Shown here: in pieces, positions 1-12,500 of the stretch
Position numbering within the stretch: position 1 is the stretch's first letter
Layout of the letters: each line of letters begins with the position of its first letter
From: Megachile rotundata
Taxonomy: Eukaryota > Arthropoda > Insecta > Hymenoptera > Megachilidae
DNA: 64,000 nt
Direction of reading: 5' to 3'
Assembly: GCF_050947335.1 (NCBI RefSeq)
Contig: NW_027474090.1
Span: forward strand, 1-64,000
Made by a program: the position numbers and the translations under genes
The notes under the pieces: generated by a model
Seen by the model: the letters and a program-made list of their open reading frames with translations, nothing else
Database searches by the model: none
What the model was told of the DNA's origin: nothing

Positions 1-408
1 AGAACTACAATTACTATACTCATTACTCTTATTATTATCAATCTAACTCACATTATTAGCCATTTTATGCTTATGTGATCGAGAGAACGACAATTACTAT
101 ACTTATTACTCTTATTGTTGTCAATCTAACTCATATTATTAACCATATTATGCTTATATGAGCAATAGAACCATAATTACTATACTTATTACACTCACTA
201 TTATCAATCTAACTCATATTATTAACCATATTATGCAGATATGATCGGCAGAACGACAATTACTATACTTATTACACTCACAATTATCAATCTAACTCAT
301 ATTATTAACCATATTATGCTTATATGATCGATAGAACGACAATTACTATACATATTACTCTTATTATTGTCAACGTAACTCATATTATTAGCCATATTAT
401 GCTTATAT

Positions 409-491
409 GATCGATAGAACGACAATTACTATACTTATTAGTCTTATTATTATCAATCTAACTCATATTATTAGCTATATTATGCTTATAT
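409..491 (+). repeat. Class G monomer (TTAGTC)
   Basis: Near-consensus monomer with C to G at position 33 (TTATTAGTCTTATT), often followed by ATTAGCTAT in place of ATTAGCCAT. It recurs once or twice per HOR and is useful as a phase marker. Confidence 0.85.
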
Positions 492-823
492 GATCGATAG
501 AACGACAATTACTATACCCACTACTCTTATTATTATCAATCTAACTCATATTATTAGCCATATTATGCTTATATGATCGACACAACGACAATTACTATAC
601 TTATTACACTCACTATTATCAATCTAACTCATATTATTAACCATATTATGCTTATATGATCGATAGAACGACAATTACTATACTTATTACTCTTATTATT
701 GTGAACGTAACTCATATTATTAGCCATATTATGCTTATATGATCGATAAAACGACAATTACTATACTTATTAGTCTTATTATTATCAATCTAACTCATAT
801 TATTAGCCATATTATGCTTATAT

Positions 824-906
824 GATCGATAGAACGACAATTACTATACCCACAACTCTTATTATTATCAATCTAACTCATATTATTAGCCATATTATGC
901 TTATGT
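824..906 (+). repeat. Class F monomer (CCCACAACTC)
   Basis: It shares CTATACCCAC with class E but has CCCACAACTC and otherwise near-consensus sequence, leaving through TTATGTGATCG. It recurs in most HOR units. In the last 2 kb it picks up ATTACTAGCC and ATTTCTAGCC sub-variants that help date nested duplications. Confidence 0.85.
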
Positions 907-1072
907 GATCGATGGAACGAAAATTACTATACTTATTACTCTTATTATTATCAATCTAACCCATATTATTAGCCATATTATGCTTATATGATCGACAGAA
1001 CGGCAATTGCTACACTTATTACACTCACTATTATCAATCTAACTCATATTATTTACCATATTATGCTTATAT

Positions 1073-1155
1073 GATCGATAGAACGACAATTACTATACTT
1101 ATTACTCTTATTATTGTCAACGTAACTCATATTATTAGCCATATTATACTTATAT
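1073..1155 (+). repeat. Class C monomer (GTCAACG)
   Basis: Diverged class with substitutions at positions 44 (A to G), 49 (T to C) and 50 (C to G), giving TTGTCAACGTAAC. Sub-forms are TATGGTCAACG, TCATTGTCAACG and TTGTGAACG. It adds a third CpG to the monomer. It commonly precedes a class D monomer, so the C-D pair behaves as a two-monomer module. Confidence 0.9.
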
Positions 1156-1321
1156 GATCGATAGACCGACAATTACAATACTTATTATTCTTATTTTTAT
1201 CAACCTGACTCATATTATTAGCCATATTATGCTTAAATGATCGATAGAACGACAATTGCTATACTTATTACTCTTATTATTATCAATCTAACGCATATTA
1301 TTAGCTATATTATGCTTATAT

Positions 1322-1404
1322 GATCGACAGAAGGACAATTACTATACTTATTACACTCACTATTATCAATCTAACTCATATTATTAACCATATTATGCTT
1401 ATAT
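1322..1404 (+). repeat. Class B monomer (ACACTCACT ... ATTAACC)
   Basis: Example of a very frequent diverged class. Against the consensus it carries linked changes at monomer positions 34 (T to A), 37 and 39 (T to C) and 66 (G to A), giving ACACTCACTATTATC and ATTAACC. It is often entered through GATCGACAG instead of GATCGATAG. The same linked set recurs throughout the array, always within one monomer, so it is an old variant family spread by amplification, not independent mutation. Confidence 0.92.
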
Positions 1405-1487
1405 GATCGATAGAACGACAATTACTATACTTATTACTCTTATTATGGTCAACGTAACTCATATTATTAGCCATATTATGCTTATAT

Positions 1488-1570
1488 GATCGATAGAACG
1501 ACAATTACTATACTTATTATTCTTATTTTTATCAACCTAACTCATATTATTAGCCATATTATGCTTAAAT
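1488..1570 (+). repeat. Class D monomer (ATCAACC, exits through TTAAATGATC)
   Basis: Diverged class with changes at 33 (C to T), 41 (A to T), 49 (T to C) and 81 (T to A), giving TATTCTTATTTTTATCAACC and TTAAATGATC at its end. A sub-form reads TTCTCATTTTTAACAACC. The TTAAATGATC exit is nearly private to this class and is a good marker for HOR phase. Confidence 0.9.
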
Positions 1571-1653
1571 GATCGATAGAACGACAATTACTATACCCAC
1601 TACTCTTGTTATTATCGTTCTAACTCATATGATTAGCCATATTATGCTTATGT
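1571..1653 (+). repeat. Class E monomer (CCCACTACTCTTG, ATGATTAG)
   Basis: The most diverged common class: CTATACCCAC at 21-30, TCTTGTTATTATCGTTC at 34-50, CATATGATTAGCC with T to G at position 61, and exit TTATGTGATCAATAG into the next monomer. A later sub-form has TTATCAATC and GATTAGCAAT (from about 20860 onward). It nearly always follows class D. The order D-E-C is seen many times and defines HOR phase. Confidence 0.9.
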
Positions 1654-2732
1654 GATCAATAGAACGACAATTACTATACTTATTACTCTTATTATTGTCA
1701 ACGTAACTCATATTATTAGCCATATTACGCTTATATGATCGACAGAAGGACAATTACTATACTTATTACACTCACTATTATCAATCTATCTCATATTATT
1801 AACCATATTATGCTTATATGATCGATAGAACAACAATTACTATACTTATTACTCTTATTATGGTCAACGTAACTCATATTATTAGCCATATTATGCTTAT
1901 ATGATCGATAGAACGACAATTACTATACTTATTATTCTTATTTTTATCAACCTAACTCATATTATTAGCCATATTATGCTTAAATGATCGATAGAACGAC
2001 AATTACTATACCCACTACTCTTGTTATTATCGTTCTAACTCATATGATTAGCCATATTATGCTTATGTGATCAATAGAACGACAATTACTATACTTATTA
2101 TTCTTATTTTTATCAACCTAACTCATATTATTAGCCATATTATGCTTAAATGATCGATAGAACGACAATTACTATACCCACTACTCTTGTTATTATCGTT
2201 CTAACTCATATGATTAGCCATATTATGCTTATATGATCGACAGAACGACAATTACTATACTTATTACACTCACTATCATCAATCTAACTCATATTATTAA
2301 CCATATTATGCTTATATGATCGATAGAACGACAATTACTATACCCACAACTCTTATTATTATCAATCTAACTCATATTATTAGCCATATTATGCTTATGT
2401 GATCGATAGAACGACAATTACTATACTTATTACTCTTATTATTATCAATCTAACCCATATTATTAGCCATATTATGCTTATATGATCGACAGAACGACAA
2501 TTGCTATACTTATTACACTCACTATTATCAATCTAACTCATATTATTAACCATATTATGCTTATATGATCGATAGAACGACAATTACTATACTTATTACT
2601 CTTATCATTGTCAACGTACCTCATATTATTAGCCATGTTATGCTTATATGATCGATAGAACGACTATTACTATACTTATTATTCTTATTTTTAACAACCT
2701 AACTCATATTATTAGCCATATTATGCTTAAAT

Positions 2733-2815
2733 GATCGATAGAACTACAATTGCTATACTCATTACTCTTATTATTATCAATCTAACTCATATTATTAGCC
2801 ATATCATGCTTATAT
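2733..2815 (+). repeat. Class H monomer (GAACTACAATTGC, ACTCATTAC)
   Basis: It carries GAACTACAATTGCTATAC and TATACTCATTACTC in its first half and is usually followed by ATATCATGC in the exit region. A GTACTACAATTGC sub-form marks the 4-kb unit boundaries at 26883, 30866, 35015 and 38998. Confidence 0.87.
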
Positions 2816-2885
2816 GATCAATAGAACGACAATTACTATACCCACTGCTCTTATTATTATCAATCTAACTCATATTATTACCCAT

Positions 2886-4711
2886 ATTATGCTTATATGA
2901 TCGATAGAACGACAATTACTATACTTATTACTCTTATTATTGTGAACGTAACTCATATTATTAGCCATATTATACTTATATGATCGATAGACCGACAATT
3001 ACAATACTTATTATTCTTATTTTTATCAACCTGACTCATATTATTAGCCATATTATGCTTAAATGATCGATAGAACGACAATTGCTATACTTATTACTCT
3101 TATTATTATCAATCTAACGCATATTATTAGCCATATTATGCTTATATGATCGACAGAAGGACAATTACTATACTTATTACACTCACTATTATCAATCTAA
3201 CTCATATTATTAACCATATTATGCTTATATGATCGATAGAACGACAATTACTATACTTATTACTCTTATTATGGTCAACGTAACTCATATTATTAGCCAT
3301 ATTATGCTTATATGATCGATAGAACGACAATTACTATACTTATTATTCTTATTTTTATCAACCTAACTCATATTATTAGCCATATTATGCTTAAATGATC
3401 GATAGAACGACAATTACTATACCCACTACTCTTGTTATTATCGTTCTAACTCATATGATTAGCCATATTATGCTTATGTGATCAATAGAACGACAATTAC
3501 TATACTTATTACTCTTATTATTGTCAACGTAACTCATATTATTAGCCATATTACGCTTATATGATCGACAGAAGGACAATTACTATACTTATTACACTCA
3601 CTATTATCAATCTATCTCATATTATTAACCATATTATGCTTATATGATCGATAGAACAACAATTACTATACTTATTACTCTTATTATGGTCAACGTAACT
3701 CATATTATTAGCCATATTATGCTTATATGATCGATAGAACGACAATTACTATACTTATTATTCTTATTTTTATCAACCTAACTCATATTATTAGCCATAT
3801 TATGCTTAAATGATCGATAGAACGACAATTACTATACCCACTACTCTTGTTATTATCGTTCTAACTCATATGATTAGCCATATTATGCTTATGTGATCAA
3901 TAGAACGACAATTACTATACTTATTATTCTTATTTTTATCAACCTAACTCATATTATTAGCCATATTATGCTTAAATGATCGATAGAACGACAATTACTA
4001 TACCCACTACTCTTGTTATTATCGTTCTAACTCATATGATTAGCCATATTATGCTTATATGATCGACAGAACGACAATTACTATACTTATTACACTCACT
4101 ATCATCAATCTAACTCATATTATTAACCATATTATGCTTATATGATCGATAGAACGACAATTACTATACCCACAACTCTTATTATTATCAATCTAACTCA
4201 TATTATTAGCCATATTATGCTTATGTGATCGATAGAACGACAATTACTATACTTATTACTCTTATTATTATCAATCTAACCCATATTATTAGCCATATTA
4301 TGCTTATATGATCGACAGAACGACAATTGCTATACTTATTACACTCACTATTATCAATCTAACTCATATTATTAACCATATTATGCTTATATGATCGATA
4401 GAACGACAATTACTATACTTATTACTCTTATCATTGTCAACGTAACTCATATTATTAGCCATATTATGCTTATATGATCGATAGAACGACTATTACTATA
4501 CTTATTATTGTCATTTTTAACAACCTAACTCATATTATTAGCCATATTATGCTTAAATGATCGATAGAACTACAATTGCTATACTCATTACTCTTATTAT
4601 TATCAATATAACTCATATTATTAGCCATATCATGCTTATATGATCGATAGAACGACAATTACTATACCCACAACTCTTATTATTATCAAACTAACTCATA
4701 TTATTAGCCAT
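2886..4711. repeat. 22-monomer HOR, copy 2 (1826 bp)
   Basis: Second tandem copy, in perfect register with the first. Its last ~570 bp (from about 4144) are also the beginning of the 5393-bp unit, so the larger duplication started inside this HOR. Copy 2 has ACTTATTATTGTCATT near 4500 where copy 1 has TTATTCTTATT. Confidence 0.85.
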
Positions 4712-6349
4712 ATTATGCTTATATGATCGACAGAACGACAGTTACTATACTTATTACACTCACTATTATCAATGAAACTCAAATTATTAACCATATTATG
4801 CAGGTATGATCGATAAAACGACAATTACTATACTTATTTCTCTTATTATTATCAATCTAACTCATATTATTAGCCATATTATGCTTATATGATCGACTGA
4901 ACGACAATTACTATACTTATTACACTCACTATTATCAATCTAACTCATATTATTAACCATATTATGCTTATATGATCGATAGAACGACAATTACTATACT
5001 TATTACTCTTATCATTGTCAACGTAACTCATATTATTACCCATATTATGCTTATATGATCGATAGAGCGACAATTACTATACTTATTAGTCTTATTATTA
5101 TCAATCTAACTCATATTATTAGCCATATTATGCTCATGTGATCGATAGAACGATAATTACTATACTTATTACTATTATTATTATCAATCTAACTCATATT
5201 GTTAGCCATATTATGCTTATGTGATCGATAGAACGACAATTACTATACTTATTACTCTTATTATTATCAATATAACTCATATTATTAGCCATATTATGCT
5301 TATATGATCGACAGAACGACAATTAACATACTTATTACACTCACTATCATCAATCTAACTCATACTATTAACCATATTATGCTAATATGATCGATAGAAC
5401 GACAATCACTATACTTATTTCACTCACTATTATCAATGTAACTCATATTATTAACCATATTATGCAGATATGATCGATAGCACGACATTTACTATACTTA
5501 TTACTCTTACTATTATCAATCTAACTTATATTATTAGCCATATTATGCTTATATGATCGATAGAACGACAATTACTATACTTATTATTCTTATTTTTATC
5601 AACCTAACTCATATTATTAGCCATATTATGCTTAAATGATCGATAGAACGACAATTACTATACTTATTACTCTTATTATTATCAATCTAACTCATATTAT
5701 TAGCCATTTTATGCTTATATGATCGTCAGAGCGACAATTACTATACTTATTACACTCACTATTAGCAATCTAACTCATATTATTAACCATATTATGCTTA
5801 TATGATCGGTAGAACGACAATTACTATACTTATTTCTCTTATTATTATCTATCTAACTCAATTATTAGACGTATTATGCTTATATGATCGATAGAACGAC
5901 AATTACTATACATATTACTCTTATCATTATCAATCTAACTCATATTATTAGCCATATTATGCTTATGTGATCAATAGAACGCAATTACTGTACTTATTAC
6001 TCTTATTATTATCAAACGAACTCATATTATTAGCCATATTATGCTTATATGATCGACAGAACGACAATTACTATTCTTATTACACTCACTATTACCAATC
6101 AAACTCAAATTATTAACCATATTATGCAGATATGATCGATAAAACGACAATTACTATACTTATTTCTCTTATTATTATCAATCTAACTAATATTATTAGC
6201 CATATTATGCTTATATGATCGACAGAACGACAATTACTATTCTTATTACACTCACTATTACCAATCAAACTCAAATTATTAACCATATTATGCAGATATG
6301 ATCGATAAAACGACAATTACTATACTTATTTCTCTTATTATTATCAATC

Positions 6350-7760
6350 TAACTAATATTATTAGCCATATTATGCTTATATGATCGATAGAACGACAAT
6401 TACTATACCCACAACTCTTATTATTATCAATCTAACTCATATTTCTAGCCATATTATGCTTATGTGATCGATAGAACGACAATTACTATACTTATTACTC
6501 TTATTATTATCAATCTAACACATATTATTAGCCATATTATGCTTATATGATCGACAGTACGACAATTGCTATACTTATTACACTCACTATTATCAATCTA
6601 ACTCATATTATTAACCATATTATGCTGATATGATCGATAGAACGACAATTACTATACTTATTACTCTTATTATTGTCAACGTAACTCATATTATTAGCCA
6701 TATTATGCTTATATGATCGACAGAACGACAATTACAATACTTATTATTCTTATTTTTATCAACCTGACTCATATTATTAGCCATATTATGCTTAAATGAT
6801 CGATAGAACCATAATTACTATACTTATTACACTCACTATTATCAATCTAACTCATATTATTAGCCATATTATGCTTATGTGATCGATAGAAAGATAATTA
6901 CTATACTTATTACTCTTATTATTATCAATCTAACTCATATTGTTAGCCATATTATGCTTATGTGATCGATAGAACGACAATTACTATACCTATTACTCTT
7001 ATTATTATAAATATAACTCATATTATTAGCCATATTATGCTTAAATGATCGATAGAACGACAATTACTATACCCACTACTCTTGTTATTATCGTTCTAAC
7101 TCATATGATTGGCCATATTATGCTTATGTGATCAATAGAACGACAAATACTATACTTATTACTCTTATTATTGTCAACGTAACTCATATTATTAGCCATA
7201 TTATGCTTATATGATCGATAGAACGACAATTACTATATTTATTATTCTTATGTTTATCAACCTAACTCATATTATTAGCCATATTATGCTTATATGATCG
7301 ACAGAACGACAATTAATATACTTATTACACTCACTATCATCAATCTAACTTATATTATTAACCATATTATGCAGATATGATCGATAGGACGACAATTACT
7401 ATACTTATTACTCTTACTATTATCAATCTAACTCATATTATTATCCATATTATGCTTATATGATCGATAGAACGACAATTACTATACTTATTACTCTTAT
7501 TATGGTCAACGTGACTCATATTATTAGCCATATTATGCTTATATGATCGACAGAACGACAATTACTATACTTATTACACTCACTATTATCAATCTAACTC
7601 ATATTATTATCCATATTATGCTTATATGATCGATAGAACGACAATTACTATACTTATTACTCTTATTATGGTCAACGTAACTCATAATTTTAGCCATATT
7701 ATGCTTATATGATCGATAGAACGACAATTGCTATACTTATTATTCTTATTTTTATCAACC
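6350..7760. repeat. Nested 17-monomer repeat inside the 5393-bp unit (1411 bp)
   Basis: Sequence from about 6350 to 7041 repeats at +1411 bp (7761 to 8452). Markers are ATTTCTAGCC (6441 and 7852), GACAGTACGAC, GCTGATATGATC, GAACCATAATTAC, GAAAGATAATTAC and TATAAATATAAC. After 7041 the match jumps: 7042-7710 pairs with 8868-9536 at +1826 bp. The same nesting is present in copy 2 at about 11743-13153. Confidence 0.82.
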
Positions 7761-8452
7761 TAACTAATATTATTAGCCATATTATGCTTATATGATCGAT
7801 AGAACGACAATTACTATACCCACAACTCTTATTATTATCAATCTAACTCATATTTCTAGCCATATTATGCTTATGTGATCGATAGAACGACAATTACTAT
7901 ACTTATTACTCTTATTATTATCAATCTAACACATATTATTAGCCATATTATGCTTATATGATCGACAGTACGACAATTGCTATACTTATTACACTCACTA
8001 TTATCAATCTAACTCATATTATTAACCATATTATGCTGATATGATCGATAGAACGACAATTACTATACTTATTACTCTTATTATTGTCAACGTAACTCAT
8101 ATTATTAGCCATATTATGCTTATATGATCGACAGAACGACAATTACAATACTTATTATTCTTATTTTTATCAACCTGACTCATATTATTAGCCATATTAT
8201 GCTTAAATGATCGATAGAACCATAATTACTATACTTATTACACTCACTATTATCAATCTAACTCATATTATTAGCCATATTATGCTTATGTGATCGATAG
8301 AAAGATAATTACTATACTTATTACTCTTATTATTATCAATCTAACTCATATTGTTAGCCATATTATGCTTATGTGATCGATAGAACGACAATTACTATAC
8401 CTATTACTCTTATTATTATAAATATAACTCATATTATTAGCCATATTATGCT

Positions 8453-8867
8453 TATATGATCGACAGAACGACAATTAATATACTTATTACACTCACTATC
8501 ATCAATCTAACTCATATTATTAACCATATTATGCAGATATGATCGATAGGACGACAATTACTATACTTATTACTCTTACTATTATCAATCTAACTCATAT
8601 TATTAACCATATTATGCTCATATGATCGATAGAACGACAATTACTATACTTATTACTCTTATTATTGTCAACGTAACTCATATTATTAGCCATATTATGC
8701 ATATATGATCGATAGAACGACAATTACAATACTTATTACTCTTATTATTATCAATCTAACTCATATTATTAGCCATATTATGCTTATATGATCGACAGAA
8801 GGACAATTACTATACTTATTACTCTTATTATGGTCAACGTAACTCATATTATTAGCCATATTATGCT
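8453..8867. repeat. Five-monomer insertion in a nested repeat (415 bp)
   Basis: Between the part that matches at 1411 bp and the part that matches at 1826 bp lie exactly five extra monomers (1826 - 1411 = 415). Their start (GACAATTAATATAC, GATAGGACGAC) matches 7291 onward, so they are a partial copy of neighbouring monomers, inserted in register. They end at a GACAGAAGGAC / TATGGTCAACG monomer before class E sequence resumes. Confidence 0.7.
8707..8789 (+). repeat. Reference monomer close to the consensus (class A)
   Basis: This monomer is given as a worked example in the GATC phase. It differs from my consensus at one place (ACAATAC instead of ACTATAC). Landmarks by monomer position: GATCGATAG at 1-9, GAACGAC at 9-15, TATACTTATTAC at about 22-33, TCTTATTATTATCAATC at 34-50, TAACTCATATTATTAGCC at 51-68, ATATTATGCTTATAT at 69-83. 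It holds two CpG sites (positions 4-5 and 12-13). The second half contains a weak internal echo, CATATTATTAGC followed by CATATTATGC, which may be a relic of a shorter ancestral unit. Confidence 0.9.
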
Positions 8868-9536
8868 TAAATGATCGATAGAACGACAATTACTATACCC
8901 ACTACTCTTGTTATTATCGTTCTAACTCATATGATTGGCCATATTATGCTTATGTGATCAATAGAACGACAAATACTATACTTATTACTCTTATTATTGT
9001 CAACGTAACTCATATTATTAGCCATATTATGCTTATATGATCGATAGAACGACAATTACTATATTTATTATTCTTATGTTTATCAACCTAACTCATATTA
9101 TTAGCCATATTATGCTTATATGATCGACAGAACGACAATTAATATACTTATTACACTCACTATCATCAATCTAACTCATATTATTAACCATATTATGCAG
9201 ATATGATCGATAGGACGACAATTACTATACTTATTACTCTTACTATTATCAATCTAACTCATATTATTATCCATATTATGCTTATATGATCGATAGAACG
9301 ACAATTACTATACTTATTACTCTTATTATGGTCAACGTGACTCATATTATTAGCCATATTATGCTTATATGATCGACAGAACGACAATTACTATACTTAT
9401 TACACTCACTATTATCAATCTAACTCATATTATTATCCATATTATGCTTATATGATCGATAGAACGACAATTACTATACTTATTACTCTTATTATGGTCA
9501 ACGTAACTCATAATTTTAGCCATATTATGCTTATAT

Positions 9537-12500
9537 GATCGATAGAACGACAATTACTATACCCACAACTCTTATTATTATCAATCTAACTCATATTATT
9601 AGCCATATTATGCTTATGTGATCGATAGAACGACAATTACTATACTTATTACTCTTATTATTATCAATCTAACCCATATTATTAGCCATATTATGCTTAT
9701 ATGATCGACAGAACGACAATTGCTATACTTATTACACTCACTATTATCAATCTAACTCATATTATTAACCATATTATGCTTATATGATCGATAGAACGAC
9801 AATTACTATACTTATTACTCTTATCATTGTCAACGTAACTCATATTATTAGCCATATTATGCTTATATGATCGATAGAACGACTATTACTATACTTATTA
9901 TTGTCATTTTTAACAACCTAACTCATATTATTAGCCATATTATGCTTAAATGATCGATAGAACTACAATTGCTATACTCATTACTCTTATTATTATCAAT
10001 ATAACTCATATTATTAGCCATATCATGCTTATATGATCGATAGAACGACAATTACTATACCCACAACTCTTATTATTATCAAACTAACTCATATTATTAG
10101 CCATATTATGCTTATATGATCGACAGAACGACAGTTACTATACTTATTACACTCACTATTATCAATGAAACTCAAATTATTAACCATATTATGCAGGTAT
10201 GATCGATAAAACGACAATTACTATACTTATTTCTCTTATTATTATCAATCTAACTCATATTATTAGCCATATTATGCTTATATGATCGACTGAACGACAA
10301 TTACTATACTTATTACACTCACTATTATCAATCTAACTCATATTATTAACCATATTATGCTTATATGATCGATAGAACGACAATTACTATACTTATTACT
10401 CTTATCATTGTCAACGTAACTCATATTATTACCCATATTATGCTTATATGATCGATAGAGCGACAATTACTATACTTATTAGTCTTATTATTATCAATCT
10501 AACTCATATTATTAGCCATATTATGCTCATGTGATCGATAGAACGATAATTACTATACTTATTACTATTATTATTATCAATCTAACTCATATTGTTAGCC
10601 ATATTATGCTTATGTGATCGATAGAACGACAATTACTATACTTATTACTCTTATTATTATCAATATAACTCATATTATTAGCCATATTATGCTTATATGA
10701 TCGACAGAACGACAATTAACATACTTATTACACTCACTATCATCAATCTAACTCATACTATTAACCATATTATGCTAATATGATCGATAGAACGACAATC
10801 ACTATACTTATTTCACTCACTATTATCAATGTAACTCATATTATTAACCATATTATGCAGATATGATCGATAGCACGACATTTACTATACTTATTACTCT
10901 TACTATTATCAATCTAACTTATATTATTAGCCATATTATGCTTATATGATCGATAGAACGACAATTACTATACTTATTATTCTTATTTTTATCAACCTAA
11001 CTCATATTATTAGCCATATTATGCTTAAATGATCGATAGAACGACAATTACTATACTTATTACTCTTATTATTATCAATCTAACTCATATTATTAGCCAT
11101 TTTATGCTTATATGATCGTCAGAGCGACAATTACTATACTTATTACACTCACTATTAGCAATCTAACTCATATTATTAACCATATTATGCTTATATGATC
11201 GGTAGAACGACAATTACTATACTTATTTCTCTTATTATTATCTATCTAACTCAATTATTAGACGTATTATGCTTATATGATCGATAGAACGACAATTACT
11301 ATACATATTACTCTTATCATTATCAATCTAACTCATATTATTAGCCATATTATGCTTATGTGATCAATAGAACGCAATTACTGTACTTATTACTCTTATT
11401 ATTATCAAACGAACTCATATTATTAGCCATATTATGCTTATATGATCGACAGAACGACAATTACTATTCTTATTACACTCACTATTACCAATCAAACTCA
11501 AATTATTAACCATATTATGCAGATATGATCGATAAAACGACAATTACTATACTTATTTCTCTTATTATTATCAATCTAACTAATATTATTAGCCATATTA
11601 TGCTTATATGATCGACAGAACGACAATTACTATTCTTATTACACTCACTATTACCAATCAAACTCAAATTATTAACCATATTATGCAGATATGATCGATA
11701 AAACGACAATTACTATACTTATTTCTCTTATTATTATCAATCTAACTAATATTATTAGCCATATTATGCTTATATGATCGATAGAACGACAATTACTATA
11801 CCCACAACTCTTATTATTATCAATCTAACTCATATTTCTAGCCATATTATGCTTATGTGATCGATAGAACGACAATTACTATACTTATTACTCTTATTAT
11901 TATCAATCTAACACATATTATTAGCCATATTATGCTTATATGATCGACAGTACGACAATTGCTATACTTATTACACTCACTATTATCAATCTAACTCATA
12001 TTATTAACCATATTATGCTGATATGATCGATAGAACGACAATTACTATACTTATTACTCTTATTATTGTCAACGTAACTCATATTATTAGCCATATTATG
12101 CTTATATGATCGACAGAACGACAATTACAATACTTATTATTCTTATTTTTATCAACCTGACTCATATTATTAGCCATATTATGCTTAAATGATCGATAGA
12201 ACCATAATTACTATACTTATTACACTCACTATTATCAATCTAACTCATATTATTAGCCATATTATGCTTATGTGATCGATAGAAAGATAATTACTATACT
12301 TATTACTCTTATTATTATCAATCTAACTCATATTGTTAGCCATATTATGCTTATGTGATCGATAGAACGACAATTACTATACCTATTACTCTTATTATTA
12401 TAAATATAACTCATATTATTAGCCATATTATGCTTAAATGATCGATAGAACGACAATTACTATACCCACTACTCTTGTTATTATCGTTCTAACTCATATG

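Larger units (their letters stand above)
1..2100. repeat. Left copy of a long-range duplicated satellite segment
   Basis: Positions 1 to about 2100 match 51620 to about 53719 at a constant offset of 51619 bp. Shared private variants include GATCGAGAGAACG near 77, GATCGGCAG near 243, CGGCAATTGCTACAC at 1001/52620, the TAGACCGAC monomer (1165/52784) and TTACGCTTATATG. The match ends near 2100, where this copy continues with TTATTCTTATTTT and the other with TTACTCTTATT. The segment probably extends left beyond the window. Its first ~510 bp also match 15518-16027. Confidence 0.85.
1060..2885. repeat. 22-monomer HOR, copy 1 (1826 bp)
   Basis: First copy of an 1826-bp (22 x 83) tandem HOR. Markers repeat at exactly 1826 bp: TAGACCGAC (accgac at 1165 and 2991), TTACGCTTATATG (1725 and 3551) and TTATTCTTATTTT (2101 and 3927). 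The two copies differ by scattered substitutions and in their last monomer, which is CCCACTGCTC here and CCCACAACTC in copy 2. The left edge is where a class B monomer with ATTTACC gives way to the shared part. Confidence 0.87.
4144..9536. repeat. 65-monomer unit, copy 1 (5393 bp)
   Basis: First copy of a 5393-bp unit (65 x 83 minus 2). Markers at constant offset: GCAGGTATGATCG (4801 and 10194 at the cagg) and the CCCACAACTC monomer (4144 and 9537). The -2 comes from two one-base deletions present in both copies, CTCAATTATTAGACG near 5860 and GAACGCAATTACTG near 5981, so both arose before the duplication. On the lines I compared the copies are almost identical; one difference I saw is A at 8701 versus T at 14094. 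It contains nested 17- and 22-monomer repeats. Confidence 0.92.

Noticed and set aside
66..79. Stem-loop in the monomer (AGCCATATTATGCT and relatives)
   Set aside because: Arms of only three or four bases (AGC/GCT or CAT/ATG) with mismatches. This is expected by chance in AT-rich DNA and insufficient to call a structured RNA or cruciform site.
6122..6316. 64-codon open frame on the minus strand, repeated at 11515-11709
   Set aside because: It lies wholly within satellite monomers, begins with TTG rather than ATG, and its protein is a translated repeat of about 27 residues per monomer phase. The second copy exists only because the 5393-bp unit is duplicated. The frame stays open because local variants happen to remove stops.
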